This document shows, piece after piece, positions 18,298 through 27,883 of a DNA stretch of 64,000 nt. This DNA comes from Niabella agricola. Its GTDB lineage: Bacteria > Bacteroidota > Bacteroidia > Chitinophagales > Chitinophagaceae. The translations under genes were made by a program, and so were the position numbers. Each line of letters starts with the position of its first letter. Position 1 is the stretch's first letter. The notes below the pieces were generated by a model. The model saw nothing but the letters and a program-made list of their open reading frames with translations. It ran no database searches and was not told the origin of the DNA. The DNA lies in the NCBI RefSeq assembly GCF_021538615.1, contig NZ_JAJHIZ010000003.1, positions 496,001 to 560,000 on the forward strand, given 5' to 3'.

Positions 18298-19471
18298 TTA
18301 AATTAAATACCTGCTTTATATGTTCCTTTGAAAATCCCGCGCTCCCCGTCATTCCCTTTCCTCCAATACCAGTAACAATATGAATGTGCTTATCGATCGT
18401 ATGCTGAAACAGGTCCTGCCGCTTACATTGGGAATAGATTCCATACCACCGGTGCTGAATCTCGTAGCTGGGCAGTTCTATGATTTTTTTTGCTTCGGCA
18501 ATCATAAATGCATCAATATCGGCACGCAGGTCAAAACCCAGGGCATCGGCATTGGCCGCGTCGGCATACTCATGCGAATCTCCGATGATTACGGAGCCGT
18601 CCGTTGCCTGTTTAAACAAAATATGAATGCCCCATTTCTTTTCAAAGGAACCGGGGTCTTCTTTTGATTGAATGTTCGCAAACGAAGAGCATTCGTAAAA
18701 TGCCTCATACCTTCTTATCGACAAGCCGGTCAGGATCGAACCATTTAGTACATACCCTTTCTGCGGAACAGTTTGCAGCATCTGCAGCTTCGATACTTCA
18801 AGATCACTTCCGGCAAACAGAGCCGGGTACAGGGTTTTAAACGCTGCCCCGCTGCAGATGATTACCTTTGCGGCATAAAAGATAGCGCCCGCGGCTGTAT
18901 GCACCTCCACGCCGTCTGTTAAGGCCGTGCAATTCAATACCAGGGTATCATTATAATAATCCAAGCCCTTGTCTCCGACCAGGTAGGCCAATAACCGACC
19001 GATCATTACCCGGGGTTCTACCGTTACTTCTTCCGGAAAGAACAGACCCGCCTTTACATATTCCGGCTTTAGCCCCGGGTATCTTTCCAGGCATTCCCGC
19101 GTGCTCAGTAACTGCGAAGCGTACCCGTTTTTTTGATTGATGCAACGAAGTTCTTCAAGCAACTGCACCTCCGCTTCATTGGAAGCCAGGTATACCGATC
19201 CGTTTTGCCGCACCGAAATATCAAACCGGTTCTGGATCTCTTTATAAATCCGAAGACTCTCCCTTCCGTAAAGCTGCCATTTGGTATTCATACCGGAAGG
19301 CACCACCTGCCCGAAATTCCGAACGGTGGCGTGCTGCGGCTGCCGGTCTTTTTCAATAAGCGCAACACTTAAGCCCAACTCCAAAGCATGGTAAGCATGA
19401 AATGCGCCCAGCACACCACCCCCCACAATGATCAAATCGTACTTTTTATTCATTATTTTGTTATTCATCAT
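18275..19471 (-). CDS. FAD-dependent amine oxidase, phosphonate-associated (TIGR03364/HpnW type)
   Basis: The protein has an N-terminal FAD-binding Rossmann motif YDLIIVGGGVLGAFHAYHAL and DAO-family features (RHATVRNFG-like loop, a C-terminal GIGGKGMTGSAG motif). The frame is open further upstream, but that part lies inside the preceding carrier gene, so I place the start at one of the ATGs at 19471, 19468 or 19453. Its neighbours (PhnX-like HAD downstream, carrier upstream, HpnZ-like dehydrogenase divergent) match the family known as TIGR03364, thought to oxidatively deaminate a 2-aminoethylphosphonate derivative. The exact substrate cannot be read from sequence. Confidence 0.83.
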   Translation of the reverse strand: MMNNKIMNKKYDLIIVGGGVLGAFHAYHALELGLSVALIEKDRQPQHATVRNFGQVVPSGMNTKWQLYGRESLRIYKEIQNRFDISVRQNGSVYLASNEAEVQLLEELRCINQKNGYASQLLSTRECLERYPGLKPEYVKAGLFFPEEVTVEPRVMIGRLLAYLVGDKGLDYYNDTLVLNCTALTDGVEVHTAAGAIFYAAKVIICSGAAFKTLYPALFAGSDLEVSKLQMLQTVPQKGYVLNGSILTGLSIRRYEAFYECSSFANIQSKEDPGSFEKKWGIHILFKQATDGSVIIGDSHEYADAANADALGFDLRADIDAFMIAEAKKIIELPSYEIQHRWYGIYSQCKRQDLFQHTIDKHIHIVTGIGGKGMTGSAGFSKEHIKQVFNLNEKYEQY

Positions 19472-19475
19472 TATG

Positions 19476-20765
19476 CTATGCTGCCGGCGCCACGCATTGG
19501 TCTTTCCGCATAACGCGCCGGTCAAAATACCAGCGTACAAATCCTGCCAGCAGCAGGATGCACACGGCACATTGAATGTCCACTGAAATAAAGAACCGGG
19601 TCCAGCTCTGTTTTACGCCAACTACTTCTTTAAGCAGCAGGATCACCACACTACCCAGGTAGCCCAAAGCATCTGCCAGATAAAATAAAAAGCCTACATT
19701 CCCTTTAAGCTGCAGCAAGGCTACCAGCCGTTCAAAAATGAGGCAATGAAACAGGATATAGGGCAGATAAGCACCAATGCCTGACAATATCATCCACCAA
19801 ACGGGTGACAGCATCGACCGATAAAATAAATACGTAGAAAGAAGCACCAATACCGCTCCTGCGGCAACCAGGGTCATTCCGATTCCAAATGCCTTGTTAT
19901 TGTTGCGCACCCATATACCGGCTGCAGCTACCATCAATACAACAACAGCCACTGGGATTTCTGTAAGCGTTACCACCTGCGGAGTACCGGCCATTCCCTG
20001 TTCTGACCAGAATTCTACGATAAAATTATCTCTTAGATCCCTTATGATGGTGAGCAGGATATAAATGGCCACCAGTCCAAGATATCCCCATCCGTTCTGG
20101 AGCAAAAACCGCCGCCGGTCTTTGCCATACATTGGCACCCGTTGTGTTCGCTGTTTCTTGTCCGTTTCATCGGGGCTTTTTATTTGATTCAAAATAACCA
20201 CAGATACCAGAAACAACGGAAAGAACAGCAGGCCGGTCCAAAATGGCATTTCATATTCGCTCAGATGAAAACGCTCCATCAGCAGCAACCCAACAGTCTT
20301 CACCAACCCGGTTGAAAAAATAAAGGTGGCACTGAGCGCTGCTGCCAGTAACTCTGTATTCTTCCGGCCCTCAATGTATGAAAATACGATTCCGAAAACC
20401 ATTCCCAACGGTATTCCATTTAAGAAAATCGTGATCCATTTCGAAGATGGTGGCACTACCGCAAACAAACCCAACATCAACAGCCCAAAAGCTACCAGTC
20501 CGATCAGCCAGCGGCTGCGTTTTTCCTGTTGCATTTCCGAGATCACTTTAATTCCCGCAAATTTGGAAATCATATACCCCAGTACCTGGCTGATCACCAG
20601 CATCGTTTTAGCATCCAGCCCATACTCCAGATGAAGATCGGTAAACTGCCCGGCTAAAAACGATTTCCGGATGGCGTACATGGCGGTATAACACAAAAAT
20701 ACGGAGAGCACCATCCACACCGTCTGAATTTTACTATTTGTAATTTTTTTTTCAACAAAAAGCAT
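19476..20765 (-). CDS. DUF5690 MFS-like membrane carrier
   Basis: The protein has about 429 residues and roughly 12 hydrophobic segments with an N-terminal FLCYTAMYAIRKSFLAGQF stretch, which resembles DUF5690 proteins, an MFS-like group in Bacteroidota. A TTG at 20783 could extend it by six residues, but the ATG at 20765 fits better. It is the first gene of a three-gene operon ending with the oxidase and the HAD hydrolase, so it is the likely importer of the aminophosphonate substrate. The substrate is inferred only from context. Confidence 0.75.
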   Translation of the reverse strand: MLFVEKKITNSKIQTVWMVLSVFLCYTAMYAIRKSFLAGQFTDLHLEYGLDAKTMLVISQVLGYMISKFAGIKVISEMQQEKRSRWLIGLVAFGLLMLGLFAVVPPSSKWITIFLNGIPLGMVFGIVFSYIEGRKNTELLAAALSATFIFSTGLVKTVGLLLMERFHLSEYEMPFWTGLLFFPLFLVSVVILNQIKSPDETDKKQRTQRVPMYGKDRRRFLLQNGWGYLGLVAIYILLTIIRDLRDNFIVEFWSEQGMAGTPQVVTLTEIPVAVVVLMVAAAGIWVRNNNKAFGIGMTLVAAGAVLVLLSTYLFYRSMLSPVWWMILSGIGAYLPYILFHCLIFERLVALLQLKGNVGFLFYLADALGYLGSVVILLLKEVVGVKQSWTRFFISVDIQCAVCILLLAGFVRWYFDRRVMRKDQCVAPAA

Positions 20766-20784
20766 GAAATTGCGATTGAGCAAT

Positions 20785-20792
20785 CAAAATTA
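20785..20792 (-). promoter_or_regulatory. -7 box of the carrier-oxidase-HAD operon
   Basis: On the minus strand TAATTTTG matches TAnnTTTG and lies 19 bases before the ATG at 20765. A convincing -33 TTG at the usual distance is not visible, which would fit a promoter that depends on an activator such as the XRE-cupin protein. Confidence 0.4.
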
Positions 20793-21074
20793 AACCATTC
20801 AAATACGCGGCTTGTTATGCCCGTATCAACTTAAAGTTAACGAATTGTAAAGCCAGGGAGCATTATCGCATTTTCAGTATTCTTGCAAAACAATCAACAC
20901 AACATTCTAATAAACAGAACATTAAATAGAATAAAATCAAATCATCAACTTTCAACCGGAAACAAAAAGCCCCGCAAACGCTGGTGTAAGCCTACTTTAC
21001 TGAACCATCGTTAACAGGCGGGCCGGGCGGGCAGGCCAGACGCTCAAAATATTACAAATAGTAAAACAAAACAC

Positions 21075-22154
21075 ATGACCCCCAAGGCAACATCCATGGT
21101 ATTCACCGGCACCGGCCAGCCGTTCCGGAAAAAACAATCCAGTCTTCCGTACCCCGGTCCGGGTGAGATACTGGTGCAGATCACCTATACCACAATCTGC
21201 ACCAGTGACCTTCACACGTATTCCGGACGACGCAACGCCCCATGCCCTTGTGTATTGGGACATGAGATCATTGGCCGCATTGCAGTTTGCGGAACAGGTA
21301 AGCATACAGACGATACCGGAATACCGTTATATGCCGGCGACCTCATTACCTGGTGCGTATATGCCGTTGACGCCACCAGCGAAATGGCACGCAAAGGCAT
21401 GCCTCAAAAATCACCCGGCCTTTATAAATACGGGCATCAGCAATTTTCAGATACGGATAGCCTCAATGGCGGCTTTGCGAGTCATTGCCTGTTAAAAAAG
21501 GGAACGGCAGTTTTTAAACTACCGGATGCGATCAACCCCAAAATAGCAGCGCCCATCAATTGTACGCATGCTACCATTGCCGGCGCCCTGCGACTGGCGG
21601 GCAGTGTGGCCGGCAAAAACATCCTGGTTACCGGCGCCGGTATGCTCGGACTTTCGGCGTGCGCCATGGCAAAAGCGGGAGGAGCCGCCCATGTATATAC
21701 CCTGGATCAGCACCCGGATCGCCTTGCATTTTCAAAAAAATTCGGAATCACGCAAACATTCTCCAGCAACCTGACGACGCACGAAATCGATGCCCGGCTT
21801 TCAGCAACAGAAAAGATCGACGTGGTGATTGACACTACCGGCAGGCCGGAGGTGATGACAAAAGGATTGGAATTACTTTCCACCGGCGGATGCGCTATTT
21901 GGGTAGGTGCGGTATTTACCCAGCCCGCCACACGGGTCAATGCAGAAATGGTGGTACGAAAACTACTAACGATCAAAGGACTTCATAACTACACGATTCC
22001 TGACCTGGAGGCTGCGGTAGGTTTCATAACACTTCACCAGCATGATTATCCATTTGACGCACTGGTTGGCGCTACTTTTGCGCTTGACCATCTTAACGAA
22101 GCGTTTGCCGCTGCGGGTAACGGATCCTATTACAGGGTCGGTATCAGTCAATGA
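21075..22154 (+). CDS. Zinc-type alcohol dehydrogenase, phosphonate-associated (HpnZ/TIGR03366 type)
   Basis: This 359-residue MDR-family protein has the catalytic zinc motifs ICTSDLHTYSG and GHEIIG and the NAD-binding motif VTGAGMLGLSACAMAKAGG. The segment that usually carries the four structural-zinc cysteines reads VDATSEMARKGMPQKSPGLY, with no cysteine at all. The following LYKYGHQ block and the N-terminal layout resemble the TIGR03366 dehydrogenases linked to phosphonate catabolism. It is divergent from the carrier-oxidase-HAD operon across a 309-base spacer. It may oxidise a hydroxylated intermediate; the assignment is mainly from context. Confidence 0.8.
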   Translation: MTPKATSMVFTGTGQPFRKKQSSLPYPGPGEILVQITYTTICTSDLHTYSGRRNAPCPCVLGHEIIGRIAVCGTGKHTDDTGIPLYAGDLITWCVYAVDATSEMARKGMPQKSPGLYKYGHQQFSDTDSLNGGFASHCLLKKGTAVFKLPDAINPKIAAPINCTHATIAGALRLAGSVAGKNILVTGAGMLGLSACAMAKAGGAAHVYTLDQHPDRLAFSKKFGITQTFSSNLTTHEIDARLSATEKIDVVIDTTGRPEVMTKGLELLSTGGCAIWVGAVFTQPATRVNAEMVVRKLLTIKGLHNYTIPDLEAAVGFITLHQHDYPFDALVGATFALDHLNEAFAAAGNGSYYRVGISQ

Positions 22155-22179
22155 AGGGATTATCCGGTATAAAGAACAA

Positions 22180-22638
22180 CTACAACGCCCGTCGCATCTC
22201 CAGCAGGTTGGCACGGAAACCGATCTTCTGGTACGATCTTTTTGCGGCTATATTTTCCTCGTAAACCTCCAGCCGCGCCTCCTTCAGCCCTTTTGCTTTA
22301 GCCCATTCAAGCAGGGCTTGTATGATCCGCTGGTTTACCCCCCTACCCCGGAAAGCGGGCTTTACATACATAAACCCCAGGTAGGCATATTCCTTATATT
22401 GCTGGTAGGGCTTTGCCGGTACTATTTTTGCATAACCGGAACCGATGATTTCGTCACCGGCAACAGCAAGGAGCACAGTGGCCGCCGGGGACCGGATCAG
22501 TTCAAGAAGGTCATAATAATGAATGGTCCCTTCTTTTAAAGAATCATCAAAAGGCCGCTCCGCCTCTATAATCTTTTGCTCAAATTCTAAAAGTATTTCA
22601 GCATCCTCCGGTGTAGCCGCTCTTATAAACACTTCCAT
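22180..22638 (-). CDS. GNAT-family N-acetyltransferase
   Basis: From the ATG at 22638 the protein has 152 residues beginning MEVFIRAATPEDAEILLEF, a standard GNAT N-terminus. A GTG at 22656 would add only six residues. The acetyl-CoA binding loop is visible in YVKPAFRGRGVNQRIIQALL and the C-terminal YEENIAAKRSYQKIGF is the usual GNAT motif B. The acyl acceptor is unknown. The gene is convergent with the zinc dehydrogenase. Confidence 0.88.
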   Translation of the reverse strand: MEVFIRAATPEDAEILLEFEQKIIEAERPFDDSLKEGTIHYYDLLELIRSPAATVLLAVAGDEIIGSGYAKIVPAKPYQQYKEYAYLGFMYVKPAFRGRGVNQRIIQALLEWAKAKGLKEARLEVYEENIAAKRSYQKIGFRANLLEMRRAL

Positions 22639-22850
22639 ATCAAAAATTATTGCCACCTGGTTAGAAGTTCCGTGTTCTCTTCTGGCAAATCTTTAGCAAA
22701 TTACTGATTTTATATTTATCAAAGGCCGAAGAAGCGGCTTATGCGTCCGATGATGGGAATTGCAATTCATCAGGGGATAATATCCGGCTGTTACAGAGAA
22801 ATGCCCGACCTGTTAAAACACCTGATCCTTCCTGTATAAAAAGGCATTTA

Positions 22851-24079
22851 TTAATCCGGATATAAAAGATATTTTGCCCGTATCGCTTTAAATTTCTGCA
22901 GCCCGGGTTCCCAGCTTTTTCGAATATCTGCTTCCGATACACCTGCTATGATCTGCTTTCGTAACTGGTTGGTACCAATGCGCAGATCAAAGGCGGATAT
23001 ATCCTGATTCGCTCTTCCGGGAGTGAAGAAACGGGCTTTATCCGGGTAGGCATTGTATAATTCAATGACCCATGCTAAATTAATCTGCCGACTTTGCCGA
23101 AGCTTGTTTATATCATAATTGCGCAGGTCCAGCCCATAACAAACGGTGTCCTTGTGATTGGGTCGCTCACTCATCCCGGAATACTTACCGGCTTGTACGA
23201 AAATGAATATTTGTCTTTCAACGCGGGTGCGCCCAATATGGTAAACGGCATATACGTTCCCCGGCCTTCATTAATAACTGTTCCTTCAAACATGCATAGG
23301 CTGGGAAAAAGCATTACAGCCTGCTGCGTATTTAAATTGGGCGAAGGATGTACGGGGAGTACGTACGGCATGGTATGATTGTAATGGGCAACTTTTATAA
23401 TTTTTATTTTGCAGGGCTTTTTAAGATATCCTTCGCCGTTCAGATATTGCGCAAATTCTCCGATTGTCATACCATGGGTCATCGGTGTGTAGTGGATTCC
23501 AATGGCCGATTTAAATCGGTCTTCCGTCATCACCGGGCCGTCTACTACATATCCGTTAGGATTTGGCCGGTCAAGGATGAGCAGTTCTTTACCGTTTTCG
23601 GCACAGGCCTCCATCACATATTCAAGTGTATTGATATTTGTATAATAGCGGCAGCCCACGTCCTGAATATCAAAGACCATAAGGTCGATATCAGCCAGTT
23701 GTTCTTTAGTTGGCTTCTCGTTTCTGCCATATAATGAAATGATTGGAATGCCCGTTTTAGCATCCTTTTCATCGCTCACCACCGCTCCATTGCTGGCATT
23801 ACCTCTAAAGCCATGTTCGGGGCCAAACACTTTTACAATTTTAATTCCAAGGCTTAATAAACTGTCTACACTGCTTGTTTTACCGATTATGGAACTTTGA
23901 TTTGCCACCAGGCCAATCCGTTTTCCTTTTAGATAAGGCACATATTTTCCCGTTTGATCGGCACCTGTAATAATTCCTGGCTTTTCCGGCACACCGGGAA
24001 CCGTCGACGCGTAAGAGGTACACTCTATGTGGCTCATTGCCAGAAGCGCTAAAAAAAGCATCGAAGTAAATTGCATCAT
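22851..24079 (-). pseudogene. namZ: Frameshifted exo-beta-N-acetylmuramidase (DUF1343/NamZ type)
   Basis: Two frames together make one DUF1343 protein. The first (ATG at 24079 or 24076, stop at 23171) has a signal peptide and the family core: GLVANQSS, VFGPEHGFRG, DIQDVGCRYYTNI, LDRPNPNG and FEGTVINEGRGTYMPF, ending KPVSIPG. The second (ATG at 23174, stop at 22851) continues with MSERPNHKDTVCYGLDLRN and ends KYLLYPD, the normal family C-terminus. In intact homologues these join as ..SIPGM..; here one base is missing in the GGGATGAG region, so the stop TGA overlaps the second ATG. NamZ removes terminal MurNAc in peptidoglycan recycling. It may be a real frameshift, a split translationally coupled gene, or an assembly error. 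Confidence 0.8.
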
Positions 24080-24121
24080 TTTAAAAAGGATTGTAAATGC
24101 TACATTGACTTGTAAAAACAT

Positions 24122-24370
24122 TATTTAAACAGGTCCAACCTATACGCAACAACAAGTATTGGCCAGGATCGCCATCGCGTAATGTGACCGTTATAAATGT
24201 AACCAAATATTTCTTATAAGGAATAAAATCGCTGTTTTAATGCTATAAACGGCCTCCGGAAATGCCAAAACACTTTTATCGATTTCGCAACCAATCTTCG
24301 ATCTGATCCGCTTTTGATTCGAAAGAAATTGCAAACCGGATATGTCGCTTACCGGTTTCCAATAAACAAA
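24122..24370. other. Intergenic region without recognised gene
   Basis: The spacer upstream of the NamZ-type gene and downstream of the TIM-barrel gene is about 300 bases including the terminator at 24371-24397. It should hold the promoter of the muramidase gene, but no perfect TAnnTTTG box was found. No coding frame is apparent. Confidence 0.4.
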
Positions 24371-24397
24371 AAGCGGCCGTGCAAAAAACGACCGCTT
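24371..24397 (-). terminator. Rho-independent terminator of the TIM-barrel gene
   Basis: A ten-base stem (AAGCGGCCGT pairing with ACGACCGCTT, one wobble position) with a seven-base loop is followed on the minus strand by TTTTGTTTATT. It lies 26 bases after the stop of the gene at 24423. Confidence 0.75.
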
Positions 24398-24422
24398 CTT
24401 ATTTTGTAGATCCTGGTTACCG

Positions 24423-25346
24423 TCAGGATCCGCTCATTACTTTTTTCAGCAGGGCCAGCGTTGCACGGATACCATCATACTCGCTGAGCTCGTTCCCTTC
24501 ATATTCAATACCCACAATACCCGAGAATCCGGATGTTTTCATGATATCAAAGATCCGCTTATAGTCGGTTTCTATACAGTTGCCATTGGCATCAAAATCG
24601 TAGGATTTGGCGCTTACTCCTTTGGCAAAAGGCAACAGTTCCTTTACACCCAGGTAGCGGTCATACTCTTCCACGCATTTCCAGTTCTCGCCGCGTTTCA
24701 GGCAGAAATTTCCAAAATCAGGAAGCGTGCCCACTGTTTTCTTACCAATCGTTTTCATCACACCGCTCAGCCATTTTCCATCAGATGAGTACCCGCCATG
24801 GTTTTCCACAATCACGTTGATTTTTTCTTTCGCGGCATATTCTCCCAGGCGGCTCAGCCCATCCACCGCAGCTTTCGCCACTTCTTCGGCACTGCCATTA
24901 CCGGCAGCATTTACCCGTATGGTTTTACATCCAAGGTATTTGGCGGCATGCACCCATTTGTAGTGGTTCTCTACTGCTTTTTTCCGCTCGGCATCGTTGG
25001 TATTGCCCAGTTCGCCTTCTCCATCGCACATGATGAGATGGTTGGTAACGCCGTTATCCTTACATACCGTAAGCAACTGGTTCAGGTAGGCCGTATCTTC
25101 TGCCTTATCCTTAAAAAACTGGTTCACATATTCAACAATCGAAATTCCGAATTCTTTCTTCGCAATCCGGGGAAAATCAAGGTTGGTGATCTGCTTTTTC
25201 TGCAGCGCGCGGTGCAGCGACCATTCCGCCAGCGAGATGGGATAGGTTTTCGGTTTTCCTGTTCCGGCAATCAGTGAAGGACCGGCTAAAACTCCGGCAG
25301 CCAGGACAGATGTTCTTTTCAAAAATTCTTTCCGGTTGATATGCAT
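24423..25346 (-). CDS. Secreted sugar phosphate isomerase/epimerase-like TIM-barrel protein
   Basis: This 307-residue AP_endonuc_2-type TIM-barrel protein has an N-terminal export signal ([19 protein letters not shown]) with RK in place of the Tat RR pair. Metal-ligand motifs are visible in [28 protein letters not shown] and [11 protein letters not shown]. Members near GMC/gluconate-dehydrogenase pairs have been linked to oxidised-sugar (3-keto) metabolism, for instance isomerisation, hydration or cleavage steps. Here it lies just after such a pair on the same strand but behind a strong terminator at 25383-25436, so it is probably transcribed separately or by readthrough. Confidence 0.8.
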   Translation of the reverse strand: MHINRKEFLKRTSVLAAGVLAGPSLIAGTGKPKTYPISLAEWSLHRALQKKQITNLDFPRIAKKEFGISIVEYVNQFFKDKAEDTAYLNQLLTVCKDNGVTNHLIMCDGEGELGNTNDAERKKAVENHYKWVHAAKYLGCKTIRVNAAGNGSAEEVAKAAVDGLSRLGEYAAKEKINVIVENHGGYSSDGKWLSGVMKTIGKKTVGTLPDFGNFCLKRGENWKCVEEYDRYLGVKELLPFAKGVSAKSYDFDANGNCIETDYKRIFDIMKTSGFSGIVGIEYEGNELSEYDGIRATLALLKKVMSGS

Positions 25347-25382
25347 GCTGAAAATTTAAATTTGAATCAATTGAAATAAAAA

Positions 25383-25436
25383 GCCGCAGATTCGCTGATT
25401 GCGCCACAGCACAATTGGTATCAGCGGATCTGCGGC
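25383..25436 (-). terminator. Long-stem terminator after the GMC/subunit 3 pair
   Basis: A 17-base inverted repeat with one wobble position (left arm 25383-25399, right arm 25420-25436, loop of 20 bases) is followed on the minus strand by TTTTTATTTC. It ends the GMC operon 50 bases after the stop of the subunit 3 gene and separates it from the TIM-barrel gene. Confidence 0.75.
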
Positions 25437-25487
25437 AATTAAGGTATAAACAGCGACGCCACCTGATGTGCCCTGTTATATGGATTT

Positions 25488-26147
25488 TTACAGCGCCCAG
25501 GCTTTGTCTCCTTTTTTATAAGGATAGGCCCCGTCAAATTTTCCCGGGGTTTCTACATAACGCAGGGCCTGTGTGGCTCCGGGTTTAGAAGTAAAGTACC
25601 CCCACAGCGTCAACTGCTTGATCATGGAAAAATAATGCGGCGGATAGCTTTGCTTCAGCTTTACTGCACCAAAATTCTTTTTGGCTTCCTCTGCTTTTAC
25701 CCATTCATCCTGTTTGGCATCGAAGGCTTCTTTTTCTTTTTTGTAAGCATCCGTTTTTACAAATGCCTTCGCCTCTTTGTCCAGTTCCGTCAGGAATGCG
25801 GTTTTTTCGGTTGCAGACAGTTCGTTAAATCCTTTTTTGTATTTTGCTTCGCAGGCTTCCTGCAATTTGCCAATGCCCTCATGGAAGGCTTTTTGTTCGT
25901 TTTCGCGGTAACAATCGGTTACGATGGTTTTCATAAAATTACCGATCTGCGCCGCTTTTGCGCCGGGAGAATCCGGTGTGGTGGGAATGATGGTTTCTCC
26001 TATTTCATCCAACAGCGCAACGATCTCAGGTGAAAAAGACCCGGCTTTAACGGCCGTATTTTTACAACCCGACAAAAAAACTTCAGCACCAATAACGGTA
26101 CCTCCTAACAAAATACCAACACGTGATAAAGCTTCTCTTCTGTTCAT
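25488..26147 (-). CDS. Gluconate 2-dehydrogenase subunit 3-like protein with Tat/lipoprotein signal
   Basis: The protein has 219 residues and starts MNRREALSRVGILLGG, a twin-arginine signal, continuing to a lipobox LSGC at about residue 28. The rest matches gluconate_2-dh3 small subunits (EIGETIIPTTPDSPGAKAAQIG, then PPHYFSMIKQLTLWGYFTS and ALRYVETPGKFDG). In FAD dehydrogenase complexes this small subunit carries the export signal and the GMC catalytic subunit hitchhikes with it. Its GMC partner is the gene 53 bases upstream. It would anchor the complex in a membrane facing the periplasm. Confidence 0.88.
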   Translation of the reverse strand: MNRREALSRVGILLGGTVIGAEVFLSGCKNTAVKAGSFSPEIVALLDEIGETIIPTTPDSPGAKAAQIGNFMKTIVTDCYRENEQKAFHEGIGKLQEACEAKYKKGFNELSATEKTAFLTELDKEAKAFVKTDAYKKEKEAFDAKQDEWVKAEEAKKNFGAVKLKQSYPPHYFSMIKQLTLWGYFTSKPGATQALRYVETPGKFDGAYPYKKGDKAWAL

Positions 26148-26200
26148 TTATCTGTAGTTTAAAAACCTGCAAGGTCTGTAACACCTTACAGGTTCTATGA

Positions 26201-27883
26201 TTAAAGATTTTGTTTTTTCAATTCATTAACGGCATAGTCCACCGCCCGGGCAGTAAAGGCCATATAAGTTAAGGATGGGTTTACGCAATTTGCCGAAGTC
26301 ATAAAGGAACCATCGGTTACAAATACGTTCGGCGCATCCCAAACCTGGTTCCATTTATTAACCACGGATGTTTTTGGATCTGCGCCCATACGTGCTGTGC
26401 CCATTTCATGAATTCCACGGCCGATTGTACCATCGCCATCCCTGCCCTTTACATCTTTAACACCGGCTTTTTCCAGCATTTCGATGGCATCGTTCTTCAT
26501 ATCAACGCGCATCTTCCGTTCGTTCTCCTTCCACTCGGCATCAATCGCCAGTACATTCAGGCCCCATTTATCCTTTTTGTTTTTATCCAGCGTTACCTGG
26601 TTTTCATGGTAGGGCAGGATCTCTCCGAAACCGCCGATATTCATGGTCCAGGATCCCGGCTCTGTTAAGGACTCTTTCAGGGCTACGCCAATGGTTTGCT
26701 CTTCTGCAGAGGCGTTGCCACGGCCGCGGCCGCCGCCGCCCTGGTAGCCGAAACCACGCAGGTAATCGCGCTTGTCGCCATTCATATTCCGGAACCGCGG
26801 TATATAGATACCATTGGCCCGGCGTCCAAATGTGTACTTATCTTCAAACCCTTCCACCCGTCCGGCTGCACCCACGCCCAGGTGATGATCCATCAGGTTA
26901 TGGCCCAGCTCGCCACTGGAACTGCCCAGCCCGCCCGGCCAGATATCCGTGGCCGAGTTCATCAGGATCCAGGTACTGTTCAATGTAGATGCATTTAAGA
27001 AAATAATCTTTGCATTGTATACATAGGTCTTATTGGTTTCAGCATCCAGCACTTCCACCCCGGTTGCCTTCTTTTTATCTTTATCATACAGAATCTTTGT
27101 AACGATACTCCAGGGTCTCAATGTAAGGTTACCGGTTTTCATGGCTGCCGGCAAGGTAGATGATTGTGTGCTGAAATAGCCTCCAAACGGACAACCCAGC
27201 CAGCATTTATTCCGGTACTGGCAATTGGTACGGCCTGGTAACGGCTGGGTGATATTGGCCACCCGCCCGATAATCATATGCCGCGATCCTTTATAAATAT
27301 CCTTGATGCGGGCAGCGATATCCTTTTCTACAATCGTCATGTCCATCGGCGGCAGAAACTGTCCGTCGGGCAAATGCGGAATACCATCCCGGTTCCCGCT
27401 GATCCCCGCAAATTTCTCCACGTAATCATACCAGGGGGCTATGTCTTTATAACGCACCGGCCAGTCAACGGCAACGCCTTCTTTAGCATTGGCTTCAAAA
27501 TCCAGGTCGGCCCAGCGATAACTCTGGCGCCCCCATAACAGCGAACGACCGCCTACATGGTACCCGCGGAACCAATCAAAACGCTTTATTTCGGTATAAG
27601 GCGATTCCTTTTCATCCACCCACCAATCGAGGTTGGTTTCATTGAGCGGATAGTCGCGGTTCAGCACCGGGTGATCTTTGATCATTTCCTGCGTTTTGCT
27701 TCCCCGGTGCGGAAGCTCCCATGGGGCCTTACCGGCATTGACATAGTCTTTTACATGCTCGATGTTTTTACCACGTTCCAGCATGATGACCTTCAATCCT
27801 TTTTCTGTAAGTTCTTTTGCAGCCCATCCGCCGGAAACCCCGCTGCCGATGACGATCGCGTCGTAAGTATTATTTTCTGCCAT
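26201..27883 (-). CDS. GMC-family FAD dehydrogenase (sugar dehydrogenase-like)
   Basis: This 560-residue GMC oxidoreductase has the FAD-binding motif AIVIGSGVSGGWAAKEL, the GMC substrate-site residues His (HEMGTARMG) and Asn (VNPSLTYMA), and a cysteine cluster C-X5-C-X3-C (CQYRNKCWLGCP) where FAD-glucose dehydrogenases bind a 3Fe-4S cluster. It has no signal peptide, so export would depend on the Tat-borne small subunit. Relatives oxidise sugars or glycosides, including to 3-keto forms. A paralogue with the same partner lies at 52257-53960. No cytochrome c subunit is seen near either set. Confidence 0.88.
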   Translation of the reverse strand: MAENNTYDAIVIGSGVSGGWAAKELTEKGLKVIMLERGKNIEHVKDYVNAGKAPWELPHRGSKTQEMIKDHPVLNRDYPLNETNLDWWVDEKESPYTEIKRFDWFRGYHVGGRSLLWGRQSYRWADLDFEANAKEGVAVDWPVRYKDIAPWYDYVEKFAGISGNRDGIPHLPDGQFLPPMDMTIVEKDIAARIKDIYKGSRHMIIGRVANITQPLPGRTNCQYRNKCWLGCPFGGYFSTQSSTLPAAMKTGNLTLRPWSIVTKILYDKDKKKATGVEVLDAETNKTYVYNAKIIFLNASTLNSTWILMNSATDIWPGGLGSSSGELGHNLMDHHLGVGAAGRVEGFEDKYTFGRRANGIYIPRFRNMNGDKRDYLRGFGYQGGGGRGRGNASAEEQTIGVALKESLTEPGSWTMNIGGFGEILPYHENQVTLDKNKKDKWGLNVLAIDAEWKENERKMRVDMKNDAIEMLEKAGVKDVKGRDGDGTIGRGIHEMGTARMGADPKTSVVNKWNQVWDAPNVFVTDGSFMTSANCVNPSLTYMAFTARAVDYAVNELKKQNL

